Virus record (IMG/VR): IMGVR_UViG_3300009529_000048
Coordinates: 1 to 23,646 of that record
Source: a virus
Strand: one strand, 5' to 3'
DNA length: 23,646 nucleotides
Under the pieces are notes generated by a model. The model was not told the origin of the DNA. It saw only the letters and a program-made list of their open reading frames with translations, and did not search any database. The translations under genes were made by a program, and so were the position numbers. Positions 21,910 through 23,646 of this stretch are shown one piece after another (position 1 is the stretch's first letter; every line of letters starts with the position of its first letter).

Positions 21910-22130
21910 TCCCCACCTTCTCTTTCCACCGCCCGGATGGCGTAGCGGATGCAGGCGCGGACCTGGGCAATGGTGAGATCGTGTCTCTCGGCGATTTCGC
22001 TCACGCGATACCCGGCCAGGACATTTTCAAGCGCCCAACTAACAGGGTAACACTGTGCCAACAGGCATGGTCTTTTTCGCCCGCCGTTCCAATATAGGAC
22101 TCCGATCTTCACGCTGTTCGGTTTCACCAT
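21906..22130 (-). CDS. DUF433-like helix-turn-helix protein
   Basis: This encodes a 74-aa protein with a C-terminal LAGYRVSEIAERHDLTIAQVRACIRYAIRAVERE block (residues about 38-71), resembling the DUF433 / antitoxin-like winged helix pattern in which EIA..h.Lt..qV...I.YA forms the HTH. The start ATG at 22130 follows GGAGAAGTAGT; an upstream in-frame ATG at 22193 lies within the neighbouring gene. DUF433 proteins are often DNA-binding antitoxins, but no toxin partner is evident here. It may be a small regulator. Confidence 0.66.
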   Translation of the reverse strand: MVKPNSVKIGVLYWNGGRKRPCLLAQCYPVSWALENVLAGYRVSEIAERHDLTIAQVRACIRYAIRAVEREGGE

Positions 22131-22131
22131 A

Positions 22132-22332
22132 CTACTTCTCCGCTTCGGCTTCCTCGTGGGTGACCCAGAGTTGCGCCGGAACCCAGGCTCCACGCGGGTC
22201 TCCGCCTATTCTTGTTACGGTATTGGCTGGCGTCCTGCAGGGGGCATACATCTTTAGCAAATCTGGGATGAGCACCTTTACGCGATCGAACTTCCTTCTC
22301 GCCGCTTTCAGGTATTGTTCGTCGGTTGGCAT
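22132..22332 (-). CDS. Hypothetical 66-aa protein
   Basis: This 66-aa protein is unrecognised. It has a basic N-terminal helix (DEQYLKAARRKFDRVKVLIPDLLKMY) and a C-terminal part with WVPAQLWVTHEEAEAEK. AAGGAG lies ten bases before ATG 22332. The longer reading to 22395 overlaps the previous gene and is not used. It ends one base before the DUF433-like gene start. Function unknown. Confidence 0.6.
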   Translation of the reverse strand: MPTDEQYLKAARRKFDRVKVLIPDLLKMYAPCRTPANTVTRIGGDPRGAWVPAQLWVTHEEAEAEK

Positions 22333-22538
22333 GTCAGTTCTACTCCTTGAACTATTTGCAATTCGGGCTTTTGCCGCAAGAGTGTACGAGCACAATCATC
22401 CGAGCACGTATGGTATCTGGCGGCACCTATCCAATCTCCGTCGGCAAACGTGCGCCAATGCTCGGGCAAACCGTGTTTCCAATATCGCGAGTTCTGCTGT
22501 TCCTGCCTCTTGCAGATGTCACATCCGTAGATCAGCAA
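22308..22538 (-). CDS. Small zinc-finger-like protein
   Basis: This encodes a 76-aa protein with a TTG start at 22538, six bases after GGGAG. The paired cysteines CDIC (residues 6-9) and HTCSDDC (43-49) suggest one treble-clef or zinc-ribbon site, with a WRTFADGDWIGA loop between. Its end overlaps the start of the next gene by 25 bases. Small phage early proteins of this kind often bind nucleic acid or host polymerase, but nothing here shows the partner. Confidence 0.62.
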   Translation of the reverse strand: MLIYGCDICKRQEQQNSRYWKHGLPEHWRTFADGDWIGAARYHTCSDDCARTLLRQKPELQIVQGVELTCQPTNNT

Positions 22539-22539
22539 T

Positions 22540-22725
22540 TTACTCTCCCTTCTTCTCGGCCTTGTCGAGCGCGGCGTTGATGGCGGCGTGGAGATTGGGG
22601 GCCTTGCCCCGAAGACTCCGTGTGGCGCGGAGGGTTACTTCGCAGGCGCGTGAGTCCACGCAAATGATTGCCATCCCAACAGAATCTTCCCTCAGCCACT
22701 TCTCCAGCCGTTCGAGCATGTCCAT
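22540..22725 (-). CDS. Hypothetical 61-aa protein
   Basis: This 61-aa protein has an amphipathic N-terminal helix (MLERLEKWLREDS), a beta-like AIICVDSRACEVTLRA stretch and a C-terminal helix (HAAINAALDKAEKKGE). GGAGG occurs seven bases before the ATG. The larger overlapping frame at 22532-22783 is arginine-rich nonsense in comparison and is rejected. Function unknown; a small regulatory or anti-host protein is possible. Confidence 0.6.
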   Translation of the reverse strand: MDMLERLEKWLREDSVGMAIICVDSRACEVTLRATRSLRGKAPNLHAAINAALDKAEKKGE

Positions 22726-22758
22726 CAGTCAACCTCCGATAAGAAGCCTTCTGTTGCG

Positions 22759-22974
22759 TTACTCCTGGCCGAGCCGGTGCCACTCGGCCCGCGTTTGCAG
22801 GTGTGCCTCGATACCTTCGCGTAGGTCGCGCTTGAGCCAGTCCTGTCCGATAAGCCAGTCGAGGTACTCGACGTCGACTTGGCTGGCGTACTTGCCACGA
22901 TGCTTCTCGAAGGGTAACACCGGGTCAGGCGTTTCGGGCTTCATCAGTTCCTCGTAACTCAGGTTGTCGGGCAT
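22759..22974 (-). CDS. DUF3820-like protein
   Basis: This 71-aa protein matches the short DUF3820 pattern, LPFEKHRGKYASQVDVEYLDWLIGQ then LREGIEAHLQTRAEW (residues about 20-65). The family is usually written as (M)PFGKyrGk...P..YL.Wl. Some members have been annotated as exodeoxyribonuclease-associated or quorum-related, but the molecular function is not established. It overlaps the stop of the upstream gene by 16 bases. Confidence 0.72.
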   Translation of the reverse strand: MPDNLSYEELMKPETPDPVLPFEKHRGKYASQVDVEYLDWLIGQDWLKRDLREGIEAHLQTRAEWHRLGQE

Positions 22975-23153
22975 TGTGACTTCTTTTCCAGTTGCTCAAC
23001 GTGCTCGGTAAGCTCGGCGAGCAGCTTGGCAAGCTCTGCACAGTTTTCGTTCATTCGATTGATCTTCGCGTCCGATGGCGGCGGATGCTCAATGTCAAAC
23101 AATCCCTCAATCTGCCGAAACCGTTTCGCAACATAATTCAGCGTCATGTTCAT
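22959..23153 (-). CDS. Hypothetical coiled-coil protein
   Basis: This is a 64-aa protein with a helical heptad-like C-terminal half (INRMNENCAELAKLLAELTEHVEQLEKK). GGGAG is eight bases before ATG 23153; a second in-frame ATG two codons later is also possible. It overlaps the DUF3820-like gene. It is likely a small oligomerising protein; function unknown. Confidence 0.6.
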   Translation of the reverse strand: MNMTLNYVAKRFRQIEGLFDIEHPPPSDAKINRMNENCAELAKLLAELTEHVEQLEKKSQCPTT

Positions 23154-23180
23154 GGTCGTTTCTCCCGGACGGGGCGATCA

Positions 23181-23354
23181 TCATCCCTCACCGCCTCTGG
23201 CAAACAACAGGAGCCGTTGTATGAGCCTGTCCAAAGTGCGGCTGAGGAGCGCCGACGGCACGACCTTGCCCAATCCCCAGGCAAGTACGACTAAGGGACA
23301 GGCGATGATAAATGCGCCGATCCGCAAGAGTTGTCCTAATGTGTTCGTAATCAT
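23181..23354 (-). CDS. Small membrane protein
   Basis: This is a 57-aa protein with one clear membrane helix (residues about 8-28, [21 protein letters not shown]) and a basic, helical C-terminal tail ([19 protein letters not shown]). The ATG overlaps the stop of the DUF5131 gene as ATGA, indicating translational coupling. Function unknown. Confidence 0.58.
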   Translation of the reverse strand: MITNTLGQLLRIGAFIIACPLVVLAWGLGKVVPSALLSRTLDRLIQRLLLFARGGEG

Positions 23355-23646
23355 TCCTTCGGAAATTCGTTCCACTCGCGACCGTCGAGCAAACGACCGG
23401 CTCGCTTCTTGCCTATCCGTACCAGTGGCATGAAATCCAGGGCGACACACACGGTTCCATCGTAAGGGCCGCCGTGTAGTACCCCCCGCCCCTTGCGCTC
23501 GGCTGGCGTCTTGTTAGGCAGCGCGGTCCACGCGGTTGCGCCGATCGCGTCCATTGGCGCCCACTCACCCCATTGTTTGAAGAAAAATGGCACGCCCGCC
23601 TCTTGACACTGATCCCGCACCGAGCGGACCCAATCCAGGTGCATCG
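23351..23646 (-). CDS. DUF5131 (phage Gp37/Gp68) protein, C-terminal part
   Basis: This is the C-terminal 97 residues of a DUF5131 family protein; the 5' part lies beyond the right edge. Diagnostic blocks are [26 protein letters not shown] and a C-terminal [17 protein letters not shown]. The family has radical-SAM-like cysteines in its N-terminal half, which are outside this window, so activity cannot be judged. These genes are widespread in phages and mobile elements. It is the first visible gene of the minus-strand cluster. Confidence 0.85.
   Translation of the reverse strand, partial: MHLDWVRSVRDQCQEAGVPFFFKQWGEWAPMDAIGATAWTALPNKTPAERKGRGVLHGGPYDGTVCVALDFMPLVRIGKKRAGRLLDGREWNEFPKE

Noticed and set aside
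22532-22783. 83-aa minus-strand open frame overlapping the 61-aa gene
   Set aside because: The sequence is low-complexity and arginine-rich; the 61-aa frame within it has a GGAGG site and a plausible globular sequence.
1-23646. CRISPR array, transposon or insertion sequence
   Set aside because: No regularly spaced repeat-spacer units, transposase or terminal inverted repeats were seen in any part of the window.

Overview
The window is most of the structural (late) gene module of a temperate tailed bacteriophage, followed by its integration region and the start of an oppositely oriented cluster of small genes. The morphogenesis genes are of the HK97 type: P27-family small terminase, Terminase_1-type large terminase, HK97-type portal, S49/SppA-like prohead protease, HK97-fold capsid, gp6-like connector, head closure protein, HK97 gp10-like protein, DUF3168 tail terminator, a tail tube protein, a frameshifted pair of tail chaperones, and a tape measure. 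The order and the fairly short tape measure (about 512 aa) point to a siphovirus with a short or medium tail. The base composition is moderately GC-rich. Most starts have good GGAGG-like ribosome binding sites, so the host is a bacterium that uses Shine-Dalgarno initiation. Host phylum cannot be read from the sequence. The only host-derived hint is a tRNA-Asn 3' half with no encoded CCA.

Layout. (1) Positions 52-6611, + strand: an unknown small gene, terminases, a 49-aa membrane protein, portal, protease, a structured leader, major capsid protein. (2) 6615-10279: a sulfotransferase-like gene immediately behind the capsid gene, then five probable structural or accessory genes, including a right-handed beta-helix candidate and two tandem paralogues. 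(3) 10295-12555: connector and tail-completion genes ending in the tail tube gene. (4) 12559-13886: a SAM-dependent methyltransferase and a GT8-like glycosyltransferase, translationally coupled, placed between tail tube and tail chaperone genes. (5) 13876-16107: two chaperone genes joined by a well-formed A AAA AAC -1 frameshift signal, then the tape measure. (6) 16112-20373: tail-tip or appendage genes, including a 327-aa protein with 27 cysteines, a small cysteine zinc-knuckle-like protein and a beta-helix-like protein. (7) 20374-20721: a non-coding region with hairpins, a tRNA-Asn 3'-half att core and four CTACCCC repeats around the core. (8) 20722-21711: tyrosine integrase. (9) 21724-23646, - strand: nine tightly packed or overlapping small genes, from a DUF5131 (Gp37/Gp68) gene cut by the right edge to a two-helix membrane protein.

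Phage genes lie on both sides of the tRNA-Asn fragment, and no 5' half of the tRNA is present. The window therefore looks like the unintegrated form (attP in a free or circular phage genome), not an attL or attR junction. The late genes form one nearly unbroken + strand run of about 20 kb. No lysis, replication or repressor gene is recognised here, so those must lie outside the window or among the unknown genes.

The most interesting feature is the set of three group-transfer enzymes inside the virion gene block: a sulfotransferase behind the capsid gene, and a methyltransferase plus glycosyltransferase behind the tail tube gene. Together with unusually cysteine-rich tail-region proteins, they suggest a virion whose proteins or glycans are chemically decorated. 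That function is inference, not shown by the sequence.
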